From NCBI RefSeq assembly GCF_900112395.1, contig NZ_FOLN01000003.1, positions 124,001 to 188,000 of the forward strand: DNA of 64,000 nt, read 5' to 3'. Source of the stretch: Algibacter lectus (lineage in GTDB: Bacteria; Bacteroidota; Bacteroidia; Flavobacteriales; Flavobacteriaceae). Made by a program: the position numbers and the translations under genes. The notes under the pieces were generated by a model. It had not been told where the DNA came from. It ran no database searches and saw only the letters and a list, made by a program, of their open reading frames with translations. The number at the start of each line of letters is the position of its first letter. The first letter of the stretch is position 1. Of this stretch, positions 56,179 through 64,000 are shown one piece after another.

Positions 56179-58644
56179 ATGAAAAAAATATTAATCTGTT
56201 TTTTCACAGTAATCCTAACAATTTCATCTTTATTTTCTCAAGAAGAAAAAACTATTCCAGATATTGAAAAAATTTATGTTCATACTGATCGAAATACATA
56301 TGTAGCTGGAGAATCGCTTTGGTATAAGGTATATATGGTTTACGCTTACAATAATGTTTTATACAACCATAGCAATATTTTGTATGTAGAATTAATTTCG
56401 TCCGATTCTAAAATAATGCTTCGAAACACCACCAAATTGATAGGCGGTTTAGGGCATGGCGATTTTAAGTTAACTGATGCTGCAGGAGTAAAACCTGGTA
56501 AATATCAAATACGAGCGTATACCAATTGGACTCGTAATTTTGGAAAAGATTTTGTATTCAAAAAAGATATAGAAGTTCTAGATGTTTTTAATGAGGTTAC
56601 AGAAACTAGCAGTGAGGCAACAGCTGCAAATTCAGAAACAAATAATATCGATTCTACAGCAAGCGAAAAAGAAACTTTAAAAGTTCAGTTTTTTCCGGAA
56701 GGCGGATCGCTTATTCAAGATGTGCCTAGTGTTGTTGCTTTTAAAGCAGTAGATGTTTACGGAAACCCTATAAAAGTGCAAGGTAAAGTGTATGATTCTA
56801 ACAACGAACTCGTAACTTTTTTTATGAGTATTCACGACGGTATGGGTGTATTTCAATTACAACCCGAGTCGGGTAAAACCTATTATGCTAAAATTACAGC
56901 TACCAACCATCCTGATATAGAAGTGCCGCTTCCTGCAGCAGATTCAAAAGGGATTTTGTTAAGTTATAGTGACATCAAAGGCAGAAGTATTATCACCATA
57001 AAAACAAACGAAGCTACGCGTTTAGCGCATGCCGAGAAGCCAATTATGTTGCGTTATAAATCTAGAGGACTTTTATATTTTGAGGAAAAACTAGAGTTAT
57101 CGAGCACTAAATTATTGTTAGAATTGCCTCAAGCCGAACTTCCGGAAGGCATAAGTCAAATTACGTTATTCGATGGTGATTTAAAACCACAAAGTGAACG
57201 TTTGGTTTATGTAGAAAAAAGTAAAAATTTAAAAGTTGGTTTAACTACGGATAAAACATCTTATAAAACACAGGAGAAAGTTACGCTTAATATAACATCT
57301 ATAGATAATTCTGGCGTGGCAGTTCCTGCAAGTTACTCACTAGCGGTAACCGATTTAAATGGCTCAAAAGATTTAAATAATAACGAAAGTAATATCAGTT
57401 CTTATTTTTTAATGGAATCTGATATTAAAGGTAAAGTGCATAACGCGGGTTATTATTTCGATACTAATAATCCTGCTAGACTACAGCATTTAGATGTGTT
57501 ACTATTAACCCAAGGCTGGCGCGATTTTTTATGGAAACAAGAGCGAAAAGTTGTTGATAATCCAGATTTTAAAGTAGAAAAAGGAATTAATATTTCAGGG
57601 CACGTTAAACATCTTTTCTTACCAAAACCAATTGTTGGGAATACCATTTCTTTAACGTTGTTTAATAAAAGTATAGGGAGCTTAAATGAGATTACAGATT
57701 CATTAGGTATGTTTAATTTTGATAATTTAGATATTACAGGGAAAGCGCGAATTATATTGACCACTAAAAATAAAAGAGGAAAGAAAAACGGCATGTTTGT
57801 TTTAGACTCTATCTTTAAATCTCCAATGTATGTTGGTGCTATGCCTAAAGTTTCTAGCGTTAAATTTTCTCCAGAAATAAAGAGTGTAAAACAAAATATT
57901 TATAAAAAATATATTGAGTTTAACGTGATGCCCGAGAATGTTTTAAATGAAATTGAAGTCACCGGAAAAAAACAAGTAGTGGGAGAAGACATTAATATAC
58001 ACAGCAAAATGGCTAATGGATATGTTGTAGACGACAGTACTCCAAAATTTGCAAGTGTTTTTGAATTGTTAGAATACGCCATTCCAACGCTCGAAGTTGG
58101 TAATCGCGAAAGCATAAAGTTTACTAGAAACCCAGGAGCCGCATTAATACTAATAGATCAAAACCGCTTACTAGATCCACAACAAGAGGGATCGGATATG
58201 ATTATTGCAATGTTAACGGATATTCAACCGGAAGATGTTTTAAAAATAGAATATGATAATAGCTCCGTTTCTACAATGATTTATGGAAACCAAGGAGCAA
58301 ATGGTTCTATTAAGGTTTATACAACAAACAATTCGAATTCTAATTTTGGTAACGGTAACCCTAAAGAGGCCTTACAAACCATAAATAAACAGATAAAGGG
58401 GTATGATGAAGGTCGTGTGTTTTATTCGCCAAATTTGGAGATTATAGCCGATAGTAAAGATAAGAACGCGTCTATCCGTAACACCTTGTATTGGAATCCG
58501 TATGTGCATCCAGATAAAACTGGCGTTTTAGAACTTCATTATTACAATACTCAAGTTGAAACCGAAGTAAAATTAAGTTTAGAAGGTATTACGGCAAATG
58601 GTATTCCTGTTGTGGTAAAAACAATGTATTCTATTGAAAAATAG
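56179..58644 (+). CDS. Exported MG2-domain protein with TonB-plug-like C-terminus
   Basis: An 821-residue exported protein: signal peptide (to about residue 20, SLFSQ), then an alpha-2-macroglobulin MG2-like domain (KIYVHTDRNTYVAGESLWYK, ~30-110). Middle regions are beta-sandwich-like, and the C-terminal segment (about 590-730) resembles a TonB receptor plug without a barrel (LNEIEVTG, ILIDQNRLL, VLKIEYDN, YGNQGANGSIKVYT). It has no barrel and no transmembrane segment. This layout recurs in Bacteroidota but its role is unknown; a periplasmic or surface scaffold is possible. Confidence 0.75.
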   Translation: MKKILICFFTVILTISSLFSQEEKTIPDIEKIYVHTDRNTYVAGESLWYKVYMVYAYNNVLYNHSNILYVELISSDSKIMLRNTTKLIGGLGHGDFKLTDAAGVKPGKYQIRAYTNWTRNFGKDFVFKKDIEVLDVFNEVTETSSEATAANSETNNIDSTASEKETLKVQFFPEGGSLIQDVPSVVAFKAVDVYGNPIKVQGKVYDSNNELVTFFMSIHDGMGVFQLQPESGKTYYAKITATNHPDIEVPLPAADSKGILLSYSDIKGRSIITIKTNEATRLAHAEKPIMLRYKSRGLLYFEEKLELSSTKLLLELPQAELPEGISQITLFDGDLKPQSERLVYVEKSKNLKVGLTTDKTSYKTQEKVTLNITSIDNSGVAVPASYSLAVTDLNGSKDLNNNESNISSYFLMESDIKGKVHNAGYYFDTNNPARLQHLDVLLLTQGWRDFLWKQERKVVDNPDFKVEKGINISGHVKHLFLPKPIVGNTISLTLFNKSIGSLNEITDSLGMFNFDNLDITGKARIILTTKNKRGKKNGMFVLDSIFKSPMYVGAMPKVSSVKFSPEIKSVKQNIYKKYIEFNVMPENVLNEIEVTGKKQVVGEDINIHSKMANGYVVDDSTPKFASVFELLEYAIPTLEVGNRESIKFTRNPGAALILIDQNRLLDPQQEGSDMIIAMLTDIQPEDVLKIEYDNSSVSTMIYGNQGANGSIKVYTTNNSNSNFGNGNPKEALQTINKQIKGYDEGRVFYSPNLEIIADSKDKNASIRNTLYWNPYVHPDKTGVLELHYYNTQVETEVKLSLEGITANGIPVVVKTMYSIEK

Positions 58645-58707
58645 GTTGTTTTATGGAGATGGTCGATTTTTTAATTATACCATCCGTTTTCTTATTACCT
58701 TGATAGC

Positions 58708-59823
58708 ATGAAGTTTATTGCTCTCTTAATCGTTTTTGTTTTTAGTGTAAGCACTGTTTTTGCACAAATTAGTGATGCTATAGAAGAGTTTGCATTGCCA
58801 GATGAGTTAAACGAATCTTCGGGGATAATATTTTTCAATAATAAACTACTCACGCATAACGATTCTGGTGGCGAAAACAAGCTTTATGAATTAGATGTTA
58901 ATTCTGGTTTGGTTACAAGAACAGTTACTGTTTTAAATACTACAAATGTAGATTGGGAAGATCTTACTCAAGACGACTCTTATATTTATATAGGAGATTT
59001 TGGAAATTATGCAGGCGATAGAACAGATTTAAAAATTTATAAAATTAGTAAAACGGATTATTTAAACTCCACAAATGTTACAGCAGAAATTATCTCTTTT
59101 AATTATGCTGCTCAAACGAGTTTTACTAACAATGAAAATAATACCGAGTGGGATGCCGAATCTTTAATTTCCTTCAATACAGCAAATTTAATACTCTTTA
59201 GCAGAAACTGGATTAATGGCAATACCAGAGCCTATTTAATTCCAAAAACGGCTGGTAATTATGGGCTTAATCCGTTGCCTTCAACACTTAATAGTGGCGG
59301 ATTAACCTCAGGTGCTACATACAATAGTGAAAGCAAAAAGTTGTTTTTAATTGGCTACACTCAGTTTTTGCAACCCTTTGTTTGGGAAAGCGAAAACTTT
59401 ACAGGCATCGATGTTTTTTCGGGAACTAACACGCAAACATCATTATCTGCTAATTTTGGTTTCGAGCAAATAGAAGGTATTACGGGTAATGGTGACGGTA
59501 AGTATTTTATAACATCAGAGACTTTTAATAATTCCGGAATTTCCGATTACGGCAAGTTTATTTCTTTTTCAGAAGAAAATACACTATCAATAAATAATGA
59601 TGGTGTTGCGGAATTTCAATTATTCCCAAACCCAGTAAATACGACGTTGTCTATTAAAGCAAACAACTTTCAAAAGGTAGAAATATTCAATACTAAAGGT
59701 GCTTTACTTCACTTGGGTAATAGTAAAACACTAAATATGCAAGCCTTTAATTTGGGTATTTATTTTGTGAAAATCACACAAAACAACAACACATCTAGCA
59801 TCAAAAAGATAATTAAGAAATAA
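58708..59823 (+). CDS. T9SS-secreted protein with type A sorting domain
   Basis: A 371-residue secreted protein. A signal peptide (to about residue 20, TVFAQ) is followed by a six-bladed propeller-like region (about 25-295, VDWEDLTQDDSYIYIGDFGN). A C-terminal type A sorting domain (about 300-371) has the LFPNPVN start, VEIFNTKGALL, LGIYFVKI and a Lys-rich end. The sorting domain directs it through the type IX system to the cell surface, which shows that the host has a T9SS. It lies 63 bp after the MG2 gene. Confidence 0.9.
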   Translation: MKFIALLIVFVFSVSTVFAQISDAIEEFALPDELNESSGIIFFNNKLLTHNDSGGENKLYELDVNSGLVTRTVTVLNTTNVDWEDLTQDDSYIYIGDFGNYAGDRTDLKIYKISKTDYLNSTNVTAEIISFNYAAQTSFTNNENNTEWDAESLISFNTANLILFSRNWINGNTRAYLIPKTAGNYGLNPLPSTLNSGGLTSGATYNSESKKLFLIGYTQFLQPFVWESENFTGIDVFSGTNTQTSLSANFGFEQIEGITGNGDGKYFITSETFNNSGISDYGKFISFSEENTLSINNDGVAEFQLFPNPVNTTLSIKANNFQKVEIFNTKGALLHLGNSKTLNMQAFNLGIYFVKITQNNNTSSIKKIIKK

Positions 59824-59827
59824 ACAT

Positions 59828-59835
59828 TAATTTTG
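59828..59835 (+). promoter_or_regulatory. -7 promoter element of the coiled-coil lipoprotein gene
   Basis: TAATTTTG (followed by CC) fits TAnnTTTG, 24 bp before the ATG at 59860. Confidence 0.5.
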
Positions 59836-59859
59836 CCAAAATTATCAATACACAAATCA

Positions 59860-60513
59860 ATGTTTAAAAAATCTATTGCTGTTCTTTCTTTGTTCTTTAT
59901 TTTAACTTCTTGTTGGAAGGATAAAAGCCCAGAAGATTTAATTCGATTAAAAGATAAATTCAAATCTCAAGTTGCTACGTTCGAAAGCAAAAAAGAAGTT
60001 GCAAACAAAAACGTAAACAAAGGTTTAGAGTCTTTGGGCGCTTTAAAGTTAGCTTTAGAAGATGCTAAAAATGAAGATAAAGAATTTGCTAAAGTTTATG
60101 GCGACTGGGAAAAAGTGGATAAACGCGTAAAAAACCTGAATAAAGAATACGAAGATTTAAAAACTAAAGCGGCTAATTTATTCACGGCAATGGAAACTCA
60201 AACCAATAGTTTAAGTGATCAAAAAAGTAAAAACACATTGTTATCGGCTATTAATAAAGCCAAAACAAAATATAATGGCACACTAGCGAATACCTCTAAA
60301 GCCATAGATAAATTAAAACTTTTACACAACGATGCCGTTGAGGTTGTTAAAGCTTTGGAAGTTGCTGCCGCATTAAATTCTTTCGATTCTATTAACGGAC
60401 AAATGAAAAGTATTGAAGATCGTGTAGACGGCATTATGCAAGAACTAAACGTTGCCGTAGTAGAAAGCAAAAAACTGTACGAAAAGAAAATCACCGAACT
60501 AGGCGAGAATTAA
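59860..60513 (+). CDS. Coiled-coil lipoprotein
   Basis: A 217-residue exported lipoprotein: lipobox ILTSC (Cys17) then a nearly all-helical Lys/Glu/Ala-rich chain with heptad patterns across about 35-215. I start it at the ATG at 59860, which gives a proper signal (MFKKSIAVLSLFFILTSC); a longer frame would add nine residues. It is probably a periplasmic or outer-membrane anchored spacer protein. No family is recognised. It has its own promoter and precedes dusB. Confidence 0.7.
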   Translation: MFKKSIAVLSLFFILTSCWKDKSPEDLIRLKDKFKSQVATFESKKEVANKNVNKGLESLGALKLALEDAKNEDKEFAKVYGDWEKVDKRVKNLNKEYEDLKTKAANLFTAMETQTNSLSDQKSKNTLLSAINKAKTKYNGTLANTSKAIDKLKLLHNDAVEVVKALEVAAALNSFDSINGQMKSIEDRVDGIMQELNVAVVESKKLYEKKITELGEN

Positions 60514-60579
60514 TTTAGGAAGAAAAACTTTAAAATCTATCCGGTTTTATAAAACCTTATACATTTAAGTAAAAAGCCT

Positions 60580-60587
60580 TAATTTTG
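60580..60587 (+). promoter_or_regulatory. -7 promoter element of dusB
   Basis: TAATTTTG fits TAnnTTTG, 17 bp before the TTG start codon. It matches the element before the lipoprotein gene at 59828 base for base. Confidence 0.55.
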
Positions 60588-60604
60588 CCCAAAAACAGAA
60601 CCCA

Positions 60605-61600
60605 TTGGTAAAAATAGATCACATAGAATTGCCCGATTTCCCATTGCTTTTAGCGCCAATGGAAGATGTTAGCGACCCGCCATTTCGCGCACTTTGCAAA
60701 GAACAAGGCGCAGATGTGGTTTATACCGAGTTTGTATCGAGCGAAGGTTTAATTCGTAACGCCGCAAAAAGCGTTATGAAACTCGATATTTACGAAAAAG
60801 AACGCCCCGTAGGTATTCAAATTTTTGGAGCAAACTTAGATAGCATGCTACAAACTATAGATATTGTGGCCGAGTCTAAACCAGATATTATCGATATTAA
60901 TTTTGGTTGCCCAGTAAAAAAAGTGGTAAGTAAAGGCGCAGGAGCAGGCATTCTAAAAGATGTATGTTTAATGGAGCAACTTACCGCCGAAATGGTAAAA
61001 CGCACCAATATTCCAATAACTGTAAAAACCCGTTTAGGTTGGGATCATGATTCTATTAGAATTGTGGAAGTAGCCGAGCGCTTGCAAGATGTCGGCTGTA
61101 AAGCCATTGCAATACACGGCCGTACGCGAGCGCAAATGTATAAAGGTGATGCCGATTGGAAACCCATTGCACAAGTAAAAAATAACCCACGTATGCATAT
61201 TCCTGTGTTTGGAAACGGCGATGTTACCACACCAGAACGCGCTATGGAAATGCGAGACGATTACGGTTTAGATGGCTGCATGATTGGTCGTGCTACTATC
61301 GGGAATCCGTGGTTTTTTAAACAAGTAAAACATTTTTTTAATACAGGCGAACATCTTGCTCCAATAAGTTTAGAAGAGCGTGTAGAGGCGGCTCGCCGTC
61401 ATTTACAAATGTCTATCGATTGGAAAGGTGAAACGCTTGGGGTTTTTGAAACCCGACGTCATTACACGAATTATTTTAAAGGTATTCCTCACTTTAAGGA
61501 GCACCGCATGAAAATGGTAACATCCGATCATTCCGAAGATGTTTTTGCAGCTTTCGATGAGGTTTTAGAAAAATTTGCAGGACATCAATTCACAGAATAA
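60605..61600 (+). CDS. dusB: tRNA-dihydrouridine synthase (DusB type)
   Basis: A 331-residue FMN-dependent enzyme that reduces uridines in tRNA. Motifs are APMEDVSDPPFR, the catalytic Cys102 in INFGCPVKKVV, and TVKTRLGW and IAIHGRTRAQMY. The start is TTG at 60605, since the conserved N-terminus VKIDHIELPDFPLLLAPMED begins there and no upstream in-frame ATG exists. A promoter element lies 17 bp before it. It has its own promoter and is followed by intergenic repeats. Confidence 0.94.
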   Translation: MVKIDHIELPDFPLLLAPMEDVSDPPFRALCKEQGADVVYTEFVSSEGLIRNAAKSVMKLDIYEKERPVGIQIFGANLDSMLQTIDIVAESKPDIIDINFGCPVKKVVSKGAGAGILKDVCLMEQLTAEMVKRTNIPITVKTRLGWDHDSIRIVEVAERLQDVGCKAIAIHGRTRAQMYKGDADWKPIAQVKNNPRMHIPVFGNGDVTTPERAMEMRDDYGLDGCMIGRATIGNPWFFKQVKHFFNTGEHLAPISLEERVEAARRHLQMSIDWKGETLGVFETRRHYTNYFKGIPHFKEHRMKMVTSDHSEDVFAAFDEVLEKFAGHQFTE

Positions 61601-61624
61601 ATTCCGCATTTAACTTATCAGTTT

Positions 61625-61714
61625 TTGGCAAATGGCAAGCCACCGCGCTATCCATTACTAGTTTTGGCTCGATGCGCGCCTCACCAAAAGCTAACCATTA
61701 CTATCGCTTTTGCA
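61625..61714 (-). repeat. Dispersed intergenic repeat, copy 2 (inverted relative to 1022-1110)
   Basis: About 90 bp whose reverse complement matches the copy at 1022-1110 with about seven mismatches. It follows dusB by 24 bp. GC-rich compared with flanks, no coding frame. Confidence 0.8.
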
Positions 61715-61778
61715 ATAACCTGCTAAGGTTTTTTGTAATACCTGTTGTTTTTGGTTTGTTTATTATAATAACGACGTT

Positions 61779-61835
61779 AGGAGAAGTCGCAAAAGAGAAT
61801 GAAAGCTATACCCGACTATAGCTGCGACATCTCCT
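61779..61835. repeat. Double hairpin element
   Basis: Outer arms AGGAGAAGTCGCA (61779-61791) and TGCGACATCTCCT (61823-61835) pair at 12 of 13 positions. An inner hairpin has AGCTATA (61804-61810) and TATAGCT (61817-61823). It lies between the dusB and SDR genes, next to the dispersed repeat. It lacks a T-run, so it is probably a repeat or folding element and not a simple terminator. It could end transcription of either converging gene. Confidence 0.6.
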
Positions 61836-61863
61836 GTTGCCGATAATTAAAAATTTTGTACTA

Positions 61864-62598
61864 CTAAACTAAGGCACCATTAGCGCCAATAACTTGGCCT
61901 GAAATCCATTTAGATTCATAGCTCGCTAAAAACACAACAACGTTAGCAATGTCAATAGGTTGTGCTAGTCTGTTAAAGGCATTCATACCACTTAGTTTGT
62001 CAATAAATTCTTGAGATTTTCCTTTTAAAAACAACTCGGTTTCTGTAGCTCCAGGAGCGATAGCGTTAACCGAAATACCGCGGCCAATTTCCTTAGAAAA
62101 CACACGAGTCATTTGCTCAACAGCCGCTTTTGTAGATGAATATATACCGTAAGTAGGAAACATTAATTTTGCTGTACTCGAAGATATATTAATAATATTT
62201 CCGTTATCAGCCAGTTTGCTGTCGGCCTCTTGTAGTGTATTAAAAACACCTTTTACGTTTACATCAAATTGATTATTAAAATCATCTTCGGTGCAATCTT
62301 TTAGTAATTTAGAAGTCATAATACCTGCATTGTTTACTAAAACATCAATTTTGCCATAAGCCTCAATAGCTTTATCAAAGAGATTTACAACATCCGTTTT
62401 TTGGCTAACATCCGCTTTTACTGAAATAGCTGCACCGCCATTTTTAACAATAGTGTCTACTGTTTCTTGAGCTTCTGCTTCACTATTAGAATGGTTAACA
62501 ATTACTTTTGCGCCATTTTTAGCTAACTGTATAGCAATTTCTTTTCCTATGCCTTTAGACGATCCGGTTACTAGTATAACTTTGTTTTCTAGATTCAT
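61864..62598 (-). CDS. Short-chain dehydrogenase/reductase
   Basis: A 244-residue classical SDR. It has the nucleotide motif TGSSKGIGKE (11-20), NNAGIM (~90), the catalytic Ser in NISSSTAK and the YxxxK motif as YSSTK. The C-terminus ends with SGQVIGANGALV, as in FabG-like reductases. It lies 8 bp after the HAD gene and is the last gene of a TetR-HAD-SDR operon. The substrate is unknown; a detoxification or lipid/aldehyde reductase role would fit a TetR-controlled locus. Confidence 0.9.
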   Translation of the reverse strand: MNLENKVILVTGSSKGIGKEIAIQLAKNGAKVIVNHSNSEAEAQETVDTIVKNGGAAISVKADVSQKTDVVNLFDKAIEAYGKIDVLVNNAGIMTSKLLKDCTEDDFNNQFDVNVKGVFNTLQEADSKLADNGNIINISSSTAKLMFPTYGIYSSTKAAVEQMTRVFSKEIGRGISVNAIAPGATETELFLKGKSQEFIDKLSGMNAFNRLAQPIDIANVVVFLASYESKWISGQVIGANGALV

Positions 62599-62606
62599 AA
62601 TGTATA

Positions 62607-63404
62607 TTATTTTAGTGCAATGAGTTTATCTGCTATGTTTTTTAAATTAGATTCCGATAGTTCTGGTAATGCTGCTAATGGATATAATTGAGCTCCCGGA
62701 CGACTAATAAAAGCGCCTCTCCAATTAGCCCAAAGTGCTCCGGCAATATCCCAGCCATGTGCGGCTACTAGCATGCATTCGTTTGGTTGTACGCCCATTT
62801 TTCTTGCGGCCCAATCGTAAGCATCTGCATGTGGTTTAAATTTACCCATATCTTCAATACTTAAGCGTTGTTCAAAATACTCGGTTAATCCTGCGTTTTT
62901 AAATTGCGTTTCCACACCTTTATTAGATGAGTTTGTGAAAGATACTAATTTGTAGCCAGCATCTTTTAAACTTTGTAATGCTTGTTTTACTTCTGGGTGT
63001 GCAGGAATAGAACGTAACGGTCCTAAAATAGCTTCTTTGGCTTGCGTTTCCGTAATAGAAATGCCATGGTTTGCCGCTACCATTTGTAATGCTGCAGCTC
63101 CAATAATTCCGAAGTCGTTATATTGTCTTCCTACGGTTGTAACTAAAGAATACTGTAACATGGTTGTAAACCAAAGCGGTAATAAATCTGGGCGATTGCC
63201 TAATACTTTACCAACACTTTCCTTCATGGCTGTTAAATCGAGTAGTGTTTCGTTTACATCAAAAAATAAAACTTTTGGTCGCTTGCTAGATGTTGTGTTT
63301 GCAGTTTCTGTATTTGTTGAGGCAAATGCTAAATGCGGTGCTGCTAAACCTACCATGGCCGATTTTTTTAGAAAGTCTCTTCTTTTGTTTGTTTCGTTTT
63401 TCAT
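62607..63404 (-). CDS. Tat-exported haloacid-dehalogenase-type hydrolase
   Basis: A 265-residue HAD-superfamily protein of the type II haloacid dehalogenase group. I start it at the ATG at 63404, giving a Tat signal: KRRDFLKK (Arg8/Arg9) then AMVGLAAPHLAF. The nucleophile Asp49 is in FFDVNETLLDL; FTNSSNKGV, FKPHADAYDWAARKMG and HGWDIAGA follow. A longer in-frame start would add eight residues before the twin-Arg motif. HAD dehalogenases are usually cytoplasmic, so Tat export is notable. It is preceded by a palindromic operator at 63423-63444. Confidence 0.8.
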   Translation of the reverse strand: MKNETNKRRDFLKKSAMVGLAAPHLAFASTNTETANTTSSKRPKVLFFDVNETLLDLTAMKESVGKVLGNRPDLLPLWFTTMLQYSLVTTVGRQYNDFGIIGAAALQMVAANHGISITETQAKEAILGPLRSIPAHPEVKQALQSLKDAGYKLVSFTNSSNKGVETQFKNAGLTEYFEQRLSIEDMGKFKPHADAYDWAARKMGVQPNECMLVAAHGWDIAGALWANWRGAFISRPGAQLYPLAALPELSESNLKNIADKLIALK

Positions 63405-63422
63405 TGCAATTGTTGTTTTATA

Positions 63423-63444
63423 AAACATACTAATAGGTATGTTT
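63423..63444. promoter_or_regulatory. TetR-type operator palindrome
   Basis: AAACATAC (63423-63430) and GTATGTTT (63437-63444) form perfect 8-bp arms around TAATAG. It lies between the TetR gene and the HAD gene, 19 bp upstream of the HAD start, on a shared strand. It is probably bound by the adjacent TetR protein and controls the HAD-SDR unit. Confidence 0.6.
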
Positions 63445-63460
63445 TTAGTGTAAAAAAATA

Positions 63461-64000
63461 TTAATGTTTAATTTGCTGTAGATAAATAGATAAGCCGCTC
63501 ATGTACTCATCTAAAATAACATCGGTATCATAGAGTTTTCGAATACCACGCACGCCTTCAAAAGCACTTATTAAATATACAGCAACCGATGCGCTCGAGA
63601 TGTTTTGTTTAATGCTACCTTCTGTTTTACCACGCTCTAATAACAGGATTAAGGCATCACGCCAATTATCTATTATTTGTTTTAATGCCATTTGGTATGC
63701 GGTTTCAAAATCGCCAATTTCGTTTATAAAATTGTTTGTTGGGCAACCGTGTTTTTTATCGTGTAGCGAGAAAGATTTTAACCTTTCAGAAAATGTATTT
63801 TCTAGTATATTTACAACATTTCCGGGTTGCTGTAAAGGTTCTATCATACCTTTAAAAACGCGCTCTTGTAGTTTTAAGCTTATTACGGCAAGACCCAATT
63901 CTTTTTTGTTTTTATAATGATGGTAAAACGCCCCTTTTGTGAGTTTGGTGGTTTTCATTATAGTATCTACACTTGTGGTTTTAAATCCGTTTTTATAAAA
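63461..64000 (-). CDS. TetR/AcrR-family regulator, 5' end outside the window
   Basis: A TetR-type repressor whose start lies beyond base 64000; the frame is open to the end of the window. The helix-turn-helix continues upstream of the ATG at 63958 as FYKNGFKTTSVDTIMK, then TTKLTKGAFYHHYKNKKEL, which is the classic TetR recognition helix. The ATG at 63958 is therefore internal. The ligand-binding C-terminal part (~165 residues in view) ends with LSIYLQQIKH. It probably represses the HAD-SDR genes 56 bp downstream through the operator at 63423-63444. The inducer is unknown. Confidence 0.88.
   Translation of the reverse strand, partial: FYKNGFKTTSVDTIMKTTKLTKGAFYHHYKNKKELGLAVISLKLQERVFKGMIEPLQQPGNVVNILENTFSERLKSFSLHDKKHGCPTNNFINEIGDFETAYQMALKQIIDNWRDALILLLERGKTEGSIKQNISSASVAVYLISAFEGVRGIRKLYDTDVILDEYMSGLSIYLQQIKH

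Noticed and set aside
61621..61860. tRNA or rRNA fragment in the dusB-SDR spacer
   Set aside because: Stems are symmetric repeats without a T-arm or anticodon arm, and the sequence matches another intergenic copy.

Overview
The window reads as a chromosomal segment of a member of the Bacteroidota, most likely the family Flavobacteriaceae. The DNA is AT-rich with no visible Shine-Dalgarno pattern, several genes have a TAnnTTTG element upstream (the Bacteroidota -7 box), and the gene content is typical: TonB-dependent barrels, SusC-like carboxypeptidase-regulatory domains, a type IX secretion (T9SS) sorting domain, LytS/LytTR regulators and a HmuY-family lipoprotein. About fifty genes are supported. 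No tRNA, rRNA, CRISPR array, IS transposase or prophage was seen.

Layout. 1-910: the end of an unknown gene and a small membrane protein. 1.2-10.4 kb: a minus-strand operon for alpha-glucan synthesis in the order glgM-type GT4 synthase, glgC, glgE, glgB, GH31 glucosidase, i.e. a GlgE (maltose-1-phosphate) route. 11.1-15.3 kb: an outer-membrane barrel receptor followed by a LytS-type kinase and a LytTR regulator. 15.3-17.1 kb: a CotH-like lipoprotein with a small outer-membrane protein. 17.1-36.1 kb: mostly housekeeping genes (lepA, an MFS pump, recJ, osmC, a PLP enzyme plus dipeptide epimerase, a HopJ-like gene, rsmI, tdk, alr, mscL, asd, an M28 and an S9 peptidase, trpS, plsC). 36.2-39.9 kb: an ECF sigma factor with a single-polypeptide anti-sigma/outer-membrane barrel protein, then recA. 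40.4-43.0 kb: an accessory patch with a predicted zinc-peptidase lipoprotein and two small exported unknowns separated by a palindromic element. 43.4-53.5 kb: trhO and a divergent haem/iron-uptake locus. 53.5-56.0 kb: a tetraether-synthase-like radical SAM enzyme beside a degenerate Lgt-like membrane protein. 56.2-61.6 kb: a MG2/plug-like exported protein, a T9SS cargo protein, a coiled-coil lipoprotein and dusB. 61.9-64 kb: a TetR-HAD-SDR operon with a clear operator-like palindrome; the TetR gene runs off the window.

How the genes work together. GlgC makes ADP-glucose, the GT4 synthase is predicted to make maltose-1-phosphate, GlgE polymerises it, GlgB branches the product, and the GH31 enzyme may trim it. 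In the haem locus a receptor and HmuY lipoprotein are read in one direction. DUF6607, ankyrin, DUF2271 and PepSY-flavoreductase genes are read in the other, around a shared intergenic dyad. The sigma/anti-sigma pair matches the dual-membrane-spanning architecture described in Bacteroides.

Several intergenic repeats stand out: a ~90-bp repeat present twice in inverted orientation 60 kb apart, a second family with GCG(C/T)TA terminal inverted repeats (two copies), a 125-bp element with nested palindromes, and a 57-bp double hairpin. The least-understood systems are the radical SAM/Lgt-like pair and the TetR-controlled Tat-exported HAD protein.
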